Positions 10,447 to 22,900 of a DNA stretch of 64,000 bases are shown here, one piece after another (the first letter of the stretch is position 1; every line of letters begins with the position of its first letter). Source of the stretch: Podarcis raffonei (taxonomy: Eukaryota > Chordata > Lepidosauria > Squamata > Lacertidae); assembly GCF_027172205.1 (NCBI RefSeq), contig NC_070607.1, positions 1,188,001 to 1,252,000 of the forward strand. The letters run 5' to 3'. The notes beneath the pieces are model-generated. The model did not search any database. It was not told where the DNA came from and saw nothing but the letters and a program-made list of their open reading frames with translations. A program made the position numbers and the translations under genes.

Positions 10447-10997
10447 GTATTTTCATGCTGGGAGCTGAACACACAGACATTTAAGGTACCTCCTCCCCCT
10501 TTCGGTTTCCCCTGAACAACTTTCACGTGTGTGCCCAGCTTGCACAAGAGGAGGCCAGAGATTTTGGGGTGCTATATATGAAAGAACACATGGAGCCTAA
10601 ATACCAAATCCTTGGCGTGTTTGCTCCCAAGTAAAGCCAACAGATTTTGTTGACTTCTGGTTACTGATGATCATGAAGGGCAGGAGGAAGGAGAAGCCAA
10701 GCAATGTGACTGCCTAGGAGGAGCCAAGATAGTGGGCCCTGTTTCCGAAACAGTCAGGTGGTGGGGTCCCCAAGTGTTGTAGCACAGCTTCTCTTGGTGG
10801 TTTCTCTCTGTGGCCATGGGAACTGACTGCTGTGCTTTTGACCTGCAGATCTTGGCTTGATGGACTTGTTTTCTTTCTAGGTACCAGCAGTGACCTAGAA
10901 AACCAGGGACAAGTCTGGGCATGAGTTTCATCATCCATTGATGTTGTGAGGAACTCGGGTGCCAAGAGAGCCGTGAGACAGGGACTTGGCCGGAATC

Positions 10998-11891
10998 ATG
11001 CTGCCTGCTCAGCTGGGACCAAACGCACGGCAGCGCTGGCAGAAAGTGTTGTATAAAAGGCAGCCCTTTCCTGATAACTATGTGGACCAGAGTTTCCTAG
11101 AGAAGCTACGCAAGAACATCCATGCCCGCAAGTACCAGTACCGGGCGGTGGTGTTTGAGTCCGGAGTGGTCATACAGCAGCTGTGCAGCGTCTGCGTCTT
11201 TGTTGTCATCTGGCGGTACATGGATGTGGGGCTGCTGGCTCCCCAGTGGTTATTTGGCGCTGGCTTGGTGACTTCCTTGATAGGTTACGTCCTTTTTGAC
11301 GCATTGGACTCGGGAATGGGGAGAAACCAGAGCGGCCAGACGCGTTGGGCAGATCTGAAAAACACGGTGGTGTTTGTGGCCTTCACCTACGGCTTCTCCC
11401 CAGTGTTGAAAACACTGACTGAGTCCATCAGCACAGACACCATTTATGCCATGTCTTCTCTCATGCTCCTAGGACACCTGATCTTCTATGACTACGGCGC
11501 CAATGCTGCCATTGTGTCCAGCACTCTGTCCCTTAACATGGCCATCTTTGCCTCGGTCTGCTTGGCCTCGCGGTTGCCTCGCTCCTTGCACGCCTTCGTC
11601 ATGGTGACATTCGCTATCCAGATCTTTGCCCTATGGCCCATGCTGCAAAAGAAGCTCAAAGCCCGGACTCCCCGCTGCTATGTTGTCGCCACTTTGCTCT
11701 TTGCTCTGTCTGCCTTGGTGGGCCTGCTGACCATCTCCAGCGTTGGCATGGTTCTCTTTGCCCTTCTTCTCGTCTCCATCTCCTGCCTGTGTCCCTACTG
11801 CCTCATTAAGCTGCAGCTCTTCAAAGACAACATCCACGGGCCTTGGGATGAAGCTGAAATCAAGGAAGACCTCTCCAAGTTCCTCATGTAA
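10998..11891 (+). CDS. PIGC: PIGC, GPI N-acetylglucosaminyltransferase subunit C
   Basis: Intact 297-residue protein, the same length as human PIGC. PIGC is a multi-pass ER membrane subunit of the complex with PIGA, PIGH, PIGP, PIGQ, PIGY and DPM2. The complex moves GlcNAc from UDP-GlcNAc to phosphatidylinositol, the first step of GPI-anchor synthesis on the cytosolic face of the ER. Family signatures seen: [20 protein letters not shown] near residue 23, [24 protein letters not shown] near 110, [26 protein letters not shown]-like [13 protein letters not shown] near 165, and the C-terminal [18 protein letters not shown]. About eight hydrophobic segments alternate through the chain. The coding region is a single exon, as in other vertebrates, in an exon starting at 10881. 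The ATG at 10998 (AATCATGC) is used because it matches the family N-terminus; a TTG four codons upstream is not expected. No defects seen. Confidence 0.98.
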   Translation: MLPAQLGPNARQRWQKVLYKRQPFPDNYVDQSFLEKLRKNIHARKYQYRAVVFESGVVIQQLCSVCVFVVIWRYMDVGLLAPQWLFGAGLVTSLIGYVLFDALDSGMGRNQSGQTRWADLKNTVVFVAFTYGFSPVLKTLTESISTDTIYAMSSLMLLGHLIFYDYGANAAIVSSTLSLNMAIFASVCLASRLPRSLHAFVMVTFAIQIFALWPMLQKKLKARTPRCYVVATLLFALSALVGLLTISSVGMVLFALLLVSISCLCPYCLIKLQLFKDNIHGPWDEAEIKEDLSKFLM

Positions 11892-11936
11892 AGCAGGCGA
11901 GGCCCTAAGAAAGGCAGCTGCTGATGCCAAAACAAA

Positions 11937-11942
11937 AATAAA
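11937..11942 (+). terminator. Proximal polyadenylation signal of PIGC
   Basis: AATAAA 46 bases after the PIGC stop codon, in an A-rich context. It would give a very short 3' UTR. Further AATAAA-like sites downstream (for example near 12656) may serve longer transcripts. Confidence 0.5.
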
Positions 11943-13975
11943 ACTGCATCTCCTCTGAGACACTGGGGCCTTGTGAATAGGCGTGGGTCAATCTGAACTT
12001 CATTCTATCATTTATTACTGCAGATCATGGCAGAAGTATCAAAGGTTGACATAGCCTAAAAGGACAAGAGTGACCCTGCTACCAGTCTGATCCCAGCCTT
12101 GTGTCCTGAAAGGCATTCAGGTCTATTCTGACTTCCTCACACCCTGCATAAAGGCCAGCACATGCTGATTTCGTTACCAGGTACAGTCTGTTCATCCCCT
12201 GAATGGAGACCATCAAAATAATGTCAGGGTAATTTGAAGGCAGAGACAAAAGGGAACCAGCTCAGTCACAGCCAGCTAGAAGGAGAGTCTTCCAAGCTCT
12301 TAATTTGCAAGATGGTGAGGTGATAAATGGGCATGAACTCTGGGGGAAATACCTTGGGAACTCTGGGAGTTGCTCACCTCAAAGCCTCCTCCCTTCTCCA
12401 TGAAGGAAAAGGGTAGAAAGGAACCCTAAAATGTGTAGCCAGTGGCTCTCCTAGCTCCCACAAGGACCTTCATTCAGTACCCAAGGAGCCAACATGCACG
12501 TGCTTAAGGACAGGTATACTCTTCCTCCCCAACTCTCCATTTCATCTCTCTTTAGATCAAGGTGTGTGTATTGCAGGATTTGCTGCCTGCTTACATTGCA
12601 ATTTTGCTGTCTGAAGCAGCATTTATATATAATGCATGTCTCTTCCATGTCATATAATAAACCAACTTTCTCTATTCCTTTGGTGTGAAAACTTAACATT
12701 TCTAAGAGAGCAAAGAAGTTTTGTCTCCTATCAAGCATAATTTTTTTGCCTAGATGTGGGAGGAAAATACCAAAAGTATCCACTTCCTTTTGAAAAGAGA
12801 TGTCTTTCTACTGAGTTTGTTTTCCTGTGAGTAAATAAAATAGCAAGAAGTGTGCATGCATGCCATGAGACCAGTGTGATGTAGCCGCAAGCCCTTTCTT
12901 CTGAGTTGTGGTCTCCCTGGTCAGAGCTTAGACACAGCAGCACAAAGCCTACAGGAACTGCAAAGGCCTTCTGCTCTCTTGAGTTCCCGGCCAATCTGAA
13001 CCATCCAAGGCACACCTGATTTGCTCTAGAGACCCTGATGGAAGAAGCTCAGCATATGAGGTCTGCCCCCACAGGAGTCCCATTAGTGCTTAGCAGCATC
13101 CCTCAAGGATTAGAATCCCCCCCAATCCTGTACACAGGACCCCCCCCTTTTGCACTCATCTCATATTAAGGGAAACATAATCACCTAGAGTGGGAAAGTT
13201 AGATCCCATGGTATGCACTTTTAGATTCCTATGTAAACCCCTCCTCAAGGCGTCCAAACTGAGGGATATGAATATATTTGGGTTCAAATTCTGTGGGGAG
13301 GACAAGGAAGAGCATACATGTCAGAGAACAGCCTGTGGCGTTATCGCCATGTTCCTTATTTCTCCTGCCACCCAATGTTCTATTTTAGATAATGTTATTT
13401 CAAAAAGAAAGAAAGAAACATAACCACAATTGGAGGCAAAGTCACATTCCAATGTTATTTCTTGATTTACATTCTCTTTCAAAAATGTATATAATTCCCA
13501 TTGGGATCTCATAGTTTATCCATGGTTTTCACAGGAATTTTATGTCTAGCCTTACGTGATAGGCTTGGGGACAGCTAGGGTCTGCTAGGCTCGTCTGTTC
13601 AAAAAAGAATTTATAAAGAATATTCCTATTTTCTTAGCTGTGTTTCTTGTATAATTTCATTATTTGGTATGTTGCTCCAAGTGTCCAAGTGGAAGAATTT
13701 AGTATAAATCTTGAACAACATTACCAGTTCCTGAATGGGTGAGCTGAAGGGTTTTAATCACTTCTTAATTGCATTTTTCCTTAAAAAAGATTGCAAAGAT
13801 TATGTTTTTTTTAAAAAGCCCAATAATGTTCCTGCAGAACAATTCACATTGGGGCTGCTCTGCAATCCACCATCCAAGAATTCGGATGAACCATGAACTA
13901 GAGGAGGTTATTTTTAGGATTACTGTTAAGAACAGGTAGCTGTACAGTGGATATATGAGCAGCTCTGGAGGGTGG

Positions 13976-13978
<3 letters not shown>
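11943..13978. other. PIGC downstream region, no gene seen
   Basis: May contain a longer PIGC 3' UTR. In mammals the minus strand here could hold the poorly conserved gene next to PIGC (human C1orf105); I see no exon resembling it. Confidence 0.35.

Positions 13979-14061
<83 letters not shown>
13979..14061. repeat. (TG)n(AG)n compound microsatellite
   Basis: About 17 TG units followed directly by about 24 AG units, uninterrupted. The long minus-strand open frames here (runs of LS and TH) are produced by the repeat. Confidence 0.97.
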
Positions 14062-14066
<5 letters not shown>

Positions 14067-14986
14067 CCACTTTTGTAGTAACCCTTCCTTCAACTTCCAA
14101 TGCACTGAAGTAACAGCAGCAGGGGGAGCTCCAATATCCTTCAAAGTGACTGGCTGAATGAAATGGAAATAAAGGTGGAGTGGAATGTGCCTGTTTTGGC
14201 AAGAGAGGCCCCCTCCCCAGTTCACGATCCTCAGGAGCCCGGTCTGGCCAGGGAGAAGAGACAGCAGCTCTCCGCACAGGACTTCACCTCTCTTGAGACC
14301 TAGAAACCCTCTGAAAAATTACTTGGAGGGCACGGAAAACTTTTCCAGGCACATCTAGCAACCAGAAGGAAACTCGGAAGTTTTCCTGAGACTAGTTTTC
14401 TGATGGGTCTGCTGGACTTTTACTTCAGAAGCAAAGACCAGAACATTTGTAACGTTTCCACACGAGTTGGCCGTTTGTGTGAAACTGCCACCCTTTGTTC
14501 ATTCATTAATAGCAGAGAATCCGAGTGACTTTGCTGCCGGTCTTCTGCATTGCAGAGTTTAATGTGTTGTCTTCTTTACACATGGCATAGTGTATTTAAA
14601 ATACAGAAATTCAGTTGTATGCCAGCATATCCAGTGTGGACGGGCAAAGGGCTTTTGAGGCTGGGGGGACAGGACACCATGTCTTTTAACTGGCAGTTTT
14701 CTCCCTGTAGCTGTCACCCTTGGTTCTCATCCCTGTTGAGCATGGCAGCAACATTACTAATAAATAGTCTCTCAGTTATTTCCCAATTGGTCAGTTGCTT
14801 TTCCTTGCTGGGCAGCTTCAGTAGTTTATTTCCTCGTTATTATTTGTCCTTTATATTTATTAATTAAAAATAACGTCACATTTTCTTTCCATTTTTTTTC
14901 CAAAACAAGGCCCATAGTGGTGACATAAAATGTATTAAACAGCCATAAAATTTGTAATAATTTGTGCAATTTGTAATCACCTTGCT
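14062..14986. other. No gene seen
   Basis: Unique-looking non-coding sequence. The ATTAATTAAAA near 14860 is AT-rich without a recognisable element. The last 12 bases (14975-14986) are the left target duplication of the following SINE. Confidence 0.4.
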
Positions 14987-15337
14987 GGGATGTGGGTGGC
15001 GCTGTGGGTTAAACCACAGAGCCTAGGGCTTGCTGATCAGAAGGTCGGCGGTTCGAATCCTTGCCACAGGGTGAGCTCCTGTTGCTCGGTCCCTGCTCCT
15101 GCCAACCTAGCAGTTCGAAAGCACGTCAAAGTGCAAGTAGATAAAGAAGTACCGCTCCGGCGGGAAGGTAAAAGGTGTTTCCGTGCGCTGCTCTGGTTTG
15201 CCAGAAGCAGCTTCGTCATGCTGGCCACATGACCCGGAAGCTGTACACCGGCTCCCGTGGCCAATAAAGCAAGATGAGCGCTGCAACCCCAGAGTCGGCC
15301 ACGACTGGACCTAATGGTCAGGGGTCCCTTTACCTTT
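14987..15337 (+). mobile_element. Sauria-type SINE with perfect 12-bp target duplication
   Basis: Head GGTGGCGCTGTGGGTTAAAC, B box GGTCGGCGGTTCGAATCC, body CCAACCTAGCAGTTCGAAAG, and tail CGACTGGACCTAATGGTCAG then GGTCCCTTTACCTTT. The flanks AATCACCTTGCT at 14975-14986 and 15338-15349 are identical, so this is a well-preserved LINE-mobilised insertion. The tail resembles Bov-B, the presumed partner LINE (a Bov-B copy is at 37413). Confidence 0.95.
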
Positions 15338-15349
15338 AATCACCTTGCT

Positions 15350-16916
15350 TAAAAAAAATATAGTGGTAGTATGAGGGATGAAGACAACAACTGTTTTGGG
15401 GGTGGTTTTTTTGTAATATAGCTTTGTCAGAACTTTAGCAAGACAAAACTCCTTCAAGTAATTGTTGGTCTGGGGACGGACTTCCTCCAAAATTTCATTC
15501 CACATCAGCAAGGTAATTCCTCCCAACTAAGGCATGGGCAGGAATACTTGAAGATGCAGCAGCTGCAAAGTGCAGCACATAAACACAGGTTCTGGTCCAC
15601 AAGCAGCTGTCCCTCTTGGCAGATGGCGAGGGGAGGCCCTCCCCAGGTGAGTGGCGCCCCCTGTGGGCAGAAGCAGGGTAACTTGGGAGCCTGGCTGCTG
15701 CCTGCCCATATTTTGTGCCTCTGTTCTCCCTCCCTGGGCTGCGAGGGCAGCGGGACAGGACCCCAAACAGGTTTCGCAAACAGAGGTGGCAATGTGGAGA
15801 ACTGAACATAAGGCAGGGACCCTGTGGCACCATCGGTCAGTGCGCCTCGTTGTGGACCAGAATGTTGGTTCGAGTCCAGTGAGGGATGGCTGTGGGCAGG
15901 ATTCCTTCCCTGCAGCAGGGTGGTCCCGTCCAGCTCTTTGAAGGGAGAAATGGAACTGGACGGATTTGCCATCCCTCTCTCCAAGCAGGGCTATTTGGCC
16001 ATGCTTCACTCATGCTCTGGGGTCACAAGCAGCACCTGTACGCCCAGGAGGGGCTGCAGCCTGTGGAAGAGCCCAGCGACCTCGGAAGCCTATCCCAGAG
16101 CAGGGCTTTTTGTGTGGCTGCCCCTGTTCTGTGAAACAGCCATGCTTTCGAGATATGGCCATTCCGGAAACAGCCAAAGAGGCTTCCCCAGCTAGAGAAA
16201 CGGGTCTTTAGTAGGATCCTATGCAATCATAGGACTTTTCTCATTCCAGCAATGAGAAATTATGTTCTCCCTGTGTGGCTTCTGAAAGTACGTGGAAAAA
16301 AACAATAAAAAATAGGTGTCAGAAGGAAAACACGCCACCAAACCCAAACAGAGCGCTGCAGAAACGTTTAAAAAACGAAGGAAAAGCAGTTTCAGAAAGA
16401 GTGGGAGATGAGATGGTCCTGTTCCAATTCTAACCAACTAAAGGAAAGTTTATATAAAAACAACCACTTGGTTGGTGACTCATGAGGAAAGAATTTATCC
16501 TTTTTCTTAAGGGAAGCCCTTGGAAATAACATGACTAATAAGAGGATTGATCTTGTCTAACTGGCCACAAGTTAAATTTGACAGCAATTTCATCTTAAAA
16601 TATATACATAATATGCCTGATAAAAGCTAGCTGTAGCCCAAAAGTTCAGGTCAATAAATAAGCCAGGAACTAACTGCTTGTTACATGCAAATATGTGTAA
16701 CAGAGCCCCAGTGCCTTGGAAAAAAATAGCTTGGGGAAGGAGACATTAACTCTACCTGCTGTTTCTCTGCTCAAATCACACCCCAAGTCTCAACAGAGAA
16801 AAATGGGAAGGCAAAATGATATACATATGCTTCTATGATCTACATTATGTTCTTTCAAACCTTTCCTTTTAAAAAAAAATACACCCTTGCATTTAATATG
16901 TAGTTAAGCAGTTCAT
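15350..16916. other. No host gene seen; possible LINE remnant near 15.8-16.2 kb
   Basis: The stretch 16090-16145, with GAGCAGGGCTTTTTGTGTGGC and TTCTGTGAAACAGCC, resembles the end of the LINE ORF also seen near 40.37 kb (CACCTTTGGAACAGCC). This is weak. The rest is unassigned and includes GC-rich but non-exonic sequence around 15.6-16.0 kb. Confidence 0.3.
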
Positions 16917-17205
16917 AGAATTACAGAATTCTAGAGTTGGAAGGGACCCCAAGGGTCATCTAGTCCAACCCCTGCAATGCTGGGCTTAAAGCAAAAGCAT
17001 CCATGACGGAGGGCCATTTAACCTCTGCTTAGAAACCTCCAAGGAAGGAGAGTCCACAACCTCTCCAGGGAAACTCTTCCACTGCTGAACAGCCCTTACT
17101 GTCAGAAAGTTCTTCCTGATTTTTAGCTGGAATCTCCTTTCTTGTAACTTGAAGCCACTGGTTCAAGTCCTACGCTATGGAGCCGAAAACAAGCCTTGCT
17201 CCATC
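16917..17205 (-). mobile_element. CR1 LINE 3' end
   Basis: Antisense CR1: CAGAATTCTAGAGTTGGAAG, GACCCCAAGGGTCATCTAGT and CTTACTGTCAGAAAGTTCTT. It is truncated after about 290 bases and is moderately diverged. Confidence 0.9.
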
Positions 17206-19542
17206 TTTCAAAGTTCAAAATCTAAATACAATATTGCAATAAAGAATACATATAATATCACTGCAACACAAGGCTAAACAATTAACAGTTCATGTAACAT
17301 ACACCAACATTTAAATAAGCCCACAGCTTGTCATTTGTAGACATTGGGGTGCCAGCTACTATTTTGAATTAAGATGGGAAGCAAAAATGCCGCTTTGGGA
17401 TGTGAACAGATTGTGCTTCACTCAGTGTTTTGTCCCTGCACCAGAAAACATCAGAGGGACTTCTTGGTGCTTTAAAAAAAAAATGCTTGTCACCCATCCC
17501 AAAGTGTTTTATGAAACATTTTTGCATTAGTTCAACCAAGTATTAGTTTTGCAGTAGTTTGTTTGACTATCTGACATCTGTAAACTGCAATGCAGAAAAC
17601 ATTCTCCAAACAGATCATCCTTTAACACACCAGCTTTTTTTAAAAAAAATGAAATCATTACAGAGCATTTGCTCATATTTAGTCTGAGTGATATTAGAAA
17701 TAAATACAATGTTTTGGGATTGGATATTATAATGGTCTAAAAGTAAGGATACTTCACAGAAAACTTTAACTACAATGCAATGAAACTTACTATGGTAGGG
17801 TTTTGTTTTTTTACTGTACATCAAAGCTAATATAAATGAAGAGTTATAAAAACCCAGCACTGAAGTTTTAAATAAGAATTGCCAACCTTGCAGGCACTAA
17901 GTTGAATTAGATCAGCCTGCTGGCTTTGAAGGTGCATTCAATTAGACGGTGGAGGGTGGGGCCAACATTTGCCTTGGCTTCTGCATCCGTTCTGTGTTCC
18001 AGCTGGACTGCAGAAGAAGGGTGTGGGCTGAAGAGGGGGAGAACTGAAACACACATTGGAAGCGGAGGGAACTCATGAGCAATCTCCAAAAGAGGACTCT
18101 TACAAGTGTGGAGCTTGATAAACGGGAAGTTGGTGAGTTCTAGGAGTCAGGCCGCAAACGCTTCCTCAGGTACCCCAACAGAAGAACTTCCGCTGGGCTT
18201 TTTTCAACCTAGTGCCTAAACACTGTCATGTGCATCCACTTCCACTATATTTTCTCAAAATGTGGAGGACCCCAAGACACGGCAGGAGGAGATGGACGGG
18301 AGAGCTCTCTGGCAGGAGCTGGCTCCTTTGGGAGCAGAATAGTGTGATATATGTATTTGTATCATCCCACTTTTTACAACACATTTGCTTGAGGGCAAAC
18401 ACAATAAATCAAAGACCCGCATTAAGTACACCCAAGGATGGTTCTCCAGGCAGCTCCTCCTCCTCCTCCATCCTCATCCCAGCTCTTTCAGCTGCTCTGC
18501 ACAGTACTTGGTTTCCAGACCCCACAACATCCTGGGGGTTGGTGGGATGAGGCAGAATGGATAGAGGGGGTGGGGGTGAGGACTCTTCCCTGCTGGCCAG
18601 GATGAATCCCTGACACCAGATCCTCTCATTCCCCCTCACCCTTCCATGAGATGAAGGTGTTTTCAAGGTGAGGCAATATTGGTCACTTCCATTCTTGGCA
18701 GAATTAGACTTTCAGTGGACATCAGGACAGCTGGCGTCCCCCATTCCTCCTAGGACTTGTCTCTGTGGAAGTTTTGCAATCTGTTCAGGAAAGTACCATC
18801 ACTGTCAAGTGTGGACTACCAAGCACACAGCAAGCAATTGTCCCTCCCAAGAAGGTAGGCTGCATTTAATTACACTTACATTTGGCTGCAATATTTAATT
18901 TGCTTACTCTGCTATCCCTCATGAGCTCAGGTGGTTGAGCATTGCAACTTCTGCCTTATCAATGTTTATAAAGATGTTAGCAAAGCTCAGAGTTAACACT
19001 CAGTTGATAAGATGTGATTAAACCCCAATTTTCAGGGAAAGAATCAGCTCTCAGCACCATGGGAGTTAGCTGTTGCCCAATATCTTAAATTTCCTGTCTA
19101 AGAAAATATTGGCAAGGAGCCTCCTGCCTTGAATGATGGTGGGGGACCAAAGGGCCCCAATTATTAATCACTCAGTCACTTTTTTTGTAAAACAAAAGGA
19201 ATGTGTTTTACTGTTGTTGAACAAGCTCCAGTATGTAAAATTCCTGTTTTTTAAAAGTTATTGTAATGGTTCATTAGACAGCTGAAGACAATAACATGTA
19301 AAATAGACAGAATTTGGCAATCTAACTTCCTTTAACTGCACCCCCACATAATTAGGTGTGTAGAAATTCACTATCGTTGCTGTCATTGATTATTTCACAC
19401 TGAGAAGTATATCACATAGTAGCTGCCATGTATTTCTGCTGTTGTTACATGAAATTTGTCAAGCATGCCAAAATTGGTGTGGTGCGTTTCACAGCAGTAT
19501 ATATGTGAATGTGTGTATATTCAAAGCACCCCATTTTCCAGC
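17206..19542. other. No gene seen
   Basis: Mostly AT-rich. A proline-rich minus-strand stretch near 18.24-18.31 kb (APARELSRPSPPAV-type) was inspected as a possible dynamin-3 tail and is not convincing. No RNA gene or clear mobile element found. Confidence 0.35.
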
Positions 19543-19912
19543 TGAAATATACTCAGAGTCGCAAAGTGATTTCATGCTCTTTATTCAGCTCATAGTGGTG
19601 AGGAGGAATGAATGAATGTCCCCTCAAAGTATCTGCTTTATATACATTATTTACACAATGGGCTGCACATGATTGGCTAATTCCGGAATTCTACTGTAAG
19701 CCAATCAGGTTGTGGATTCACTTCTATCTGGAGCATGATTGGGTAGTTCCTGCCAACCAATCATACCGCTGCATTGTTCTAGGACCAATCAGACTGCTGC
19801 ATTCTGAATCGTATTGTTCTAGGACCAATCAGACTGCTGCCTTTTGGATCCTATTGTTCTAGGACCAATCAGACTGCTGCACTTTGGATCCTATTCAGCT
19901 CAGTACATAACA
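19543..19912 (-). mobile_element. Solo LTR of an endogenous retrovirus-like element
   Basis: A 370-bp LTR fossil. On the minus strand it runs from TGTTATGTACTGAGC to ATATTTCA, with TG...CA ends. Identical 5-bp flanks CCAGC lie at 19538-19542 and 19913-19917. Parts seen: an upstream region with tandem units of about 40 bp, each with a CCAAT box; a TATA motif (GTATATAAAGC); and a polyadenylation signal (AATAAAGAGC). No internal region is present, so it is a solo LTR left by recombination. The exact duplication suggests modest age. ERV is preferred over Gypsy on promoter layout. Confidence 0.85.
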
Positions 19913-19917
19913 CCAGC

Positions 19918-22900
19918 TTAACCATAAAATAGCCGCAGTCCCCTGACTGGCACTTGGTATCCAATTATCACCATTCAGTTCTCTTTTGCTACATTTTAAT
20001 TTCAGCTCTCATGATTTCATGGGAAATTAACCTCTGTGTATGATGATTTTATTTCATCCTATTTGTTGTAAAGCAACAATTTCTAATTGCAATCCTCATT
20101 ACTAGGGCTGTGCTTAATGAACCTCTTTGGTGCAACCAAGTTTTCCCCATTTGCACACTGACTTCTCTCTTTTTCTTTTCAGGCTGCTCCTAGGGATAGT
20201 GCCCTTGCCTCATAGTCCATGGCTGGTGTGGGAAATGTCAGGCCTGGGGCCCAATCACAGCCCTCCAGGCTCCTACGGGACGAGTGCGGAGGTACACCTC
20301 CGCCTCAGCCAGCCTCTCTCCCTGGGCTGCACCTGTCTCACCCGCTCTACTGGTGCAAACACCCCTTCCCCACCTGGAACGTGCCCTTGAACGCGGACAA
20401 GGTCTCTCCCTTCCCCAGACGGAGCACAGAGAGGGGGGGTGTGCAGAAACAAGCCTAGTACACAAAGGTAAAATTCACATTCGTGGCTCAGCCTGTTGTA
20501 GTCCCTGGCCATGCACAGCACTCAGAATTATGTCCACAAGGGAATGTGGCCTTCAACTGGGGGAAAAGGCTGCCCCCCGCCGGGCTGTATGCCAGCATGA
20601 ATGAGGGCATCTCTTGTTTGGCTTTGTTTTCTCTCAATGATATCACCGCATAGCCAAATCTGATTAGCTTTATGACAACACTACAGTACCTTAAGAAGCA
20701 GCACACCCATTTTAGAAAAGAAATGTGGCGGAAGGCTAAAGAAGCACCTGCCCAGGACTCTAAAGAGGCTCTGCTATGGCGCTGCCTGAGCAGCGGAGAT
20801 GGAAAAGGCGACATAAGCCTAGGTTGAAGGTGCATTGGAGAAGCCTGGACGATCTGCTGCACTACCAATACTTTCACCCTTTTTCAAATATTTCCTAGGA
20901 GTCAGATAAGTTCATGAAAAACATGTTCTTCACATTTGGCCCAGTCCTAGCCGTTACGACTGAATAACATTTGTGCATAAAACCCCAAATCCTCATGATG
21001 CACGCATATTTTGAATGCACCCCTCTGTAAATGATCAGAGCACCTTATGGAGCCGAGATTATTGTGTGTTCCTGACTTGTGTAGACACCTTGCGTGAGGC
21101 AGCGAGTCATTCTGGTGGGCTAAGGAGGAAAAGAGCCTTCAGACAGTCCTACAATTAAAAAGAAGAATTAAAAAGAGGTTGATCACAGCAGTTTCTCCTG
21201 CACATCTGAAAAAGGGCTTATACTTCTGAGCTGCTTCCCAAGGTATTGTTTTTGACCACTGCCACAGTAATCCAATTCATAATACTTTTTGCAGCAATGT
21301 CTGTCACACTGGAACTGACTGCTGTCCAAGCGCTCTTAAAGGAGAACGCAGGATGATAGATGGGGCCTGAAACTGGCTTATGGGCAGGTCAACCAGGAGC
21401 AGCTCAAGGTATTGTTACACGCTGCCCCAATGCAGAGATGAAGCAAGATTCCAGGGGCTTGTGCTCCTTTGGCGTGAGGGCCAGTGAAGATGGCAGTGCC
21501 TCTAAGAAATAGGATTTAGTCACACATATTTCCTCCTGGCTTTGATGGGGAGGCTGCCTCTTGCTGCTCATAGCTTCAGCAAGCTCGAGTCCAGAACAGA
21601 ATCCAGCCATGCTTCCCGGTCTCTGGGTGCAGCCTCTTCCAGCCAGCCCTGCATGTAAAAGGGGCATCTTCCTCTGCCCCCCCTTCATGACACCCCTGTA
21701 ACCCTGGCAACCTCCCTTTCCCAACTCTGCTATGGTCTTTTGCTAACTAACACACACCTGGGGGAGAAACTCCGCCCCCTTCTTACCTTTGGTCAGGGCA
21801 ACTCTGCCCTCACCTGTCTTGCTCTGTGATAGCACCTCTCTAAGCCAGGCTCCTGAGGAACTTCACATTTAGCAATTTCAGAAATTACGGGGAGAACCTG
21901 GAACCCAGGAATTTCAGGGGACCCTTGCCCCCTGCAAACCCATAACAACATTTTCCTGTCTGAAGCAGGGCAGCAAACTGTGCTCCCTTCCTCAAGCCAG
22001 GATGCACAGCACGCAAGAGCTGCGACAGCTGAGGCAGAAAATCCCACAGGCACCTTTCCTCTCTGCCATTAAGAGCACAACAGCACCACCACAAGAAATT
22101 ACAATTTTCTACCCTTTCATGACACATAAAAGCAGCCGCGTGAGGCAGCTCCCTCCCCCTGGCTAAATGGCGGGACCAAGGCTGAAATCATTGCTGCAGC
22201 GCCACCTGCAGGAGCTTGAGGGGGAGGGAGGAAAATACTTTTGCTTCCACACTTTCTAAACCTCCCTTTTTGGTGCTTTGAATTTCCATCTCATTTGTTA
22301 CACATTGAAAATGTATTCCTGTGCACATTTACTCTGAAAAAGTCCTCCTGAATTCATAAGCTTACTCCAGGGAAGAGTGTACAGGGTTGCAGTCTACCAT
22401 TTTCTGGTTAACTGTCATTATTTTTATCCTTATAGCATTCACATTCGTTTTTTTCAGTTAATCAACAATCTATTATTATGTAGATCAATTAAATGAAAAG
22501 CAAGGATCAAATCATTTTAAGTCTCCTTCTCAAGCATGCAATAAATCCCAATTTGAAATGTTTAATCAGTTCAAGGCCTAGGGCTCAGTGAGCCTCTTTC
22601 TTCAAATTTCCTTGCAAGGCCTTCATTTTCCTTTTATATCTCATTCACATTCTCAATTCCGCAGCACCACCACCTATATGACTTGCAGAGTCTCTTTTTC
22701 TTTTCTTTTTCCAAATAACTACTTGCAAACTCAAATCCTTGGCATGGCTTTTGTAATCTTATTCAATCCTTGAAGCTCCGCTTCCTATGTCATTACCATT
22801 TTCACAGCTATTTCTATTAAACCAACAGTCTCAAACTGTGTTATTCAGAAACACACAAAAATACATTGCGAAGTCCCATTATTCCATAGTACTACCATGT

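Noticed and set aside
9889-10515. Overlapping 106-176-codon frames at about 10 kb
   Set aside because: CpG-island artefacts of the PIGC promoter; both strands are open and no domain or start context supports them.
13765-14277. 170-codon minus-strand frame with LSLSLS and THTHTH runs
   Set aside because: Produced by the TG/AG microsatellite.
18240-18666. Proline- and glutamate-rich minus-strand frames considered as the DNM3 proline-rich tail
   Set aside because: No match to the SH3-binding motifs or C-terminal RPLESSLLD-type end of dynamin-3, and no splice sites in the right phase.
20182-20460. Strong acceptor-like pyrimidine tract followed by GC-rich sequence
   Set aside because: No downstream frame with a donor or recognisable protein; an acceptor-like tract alone is common.
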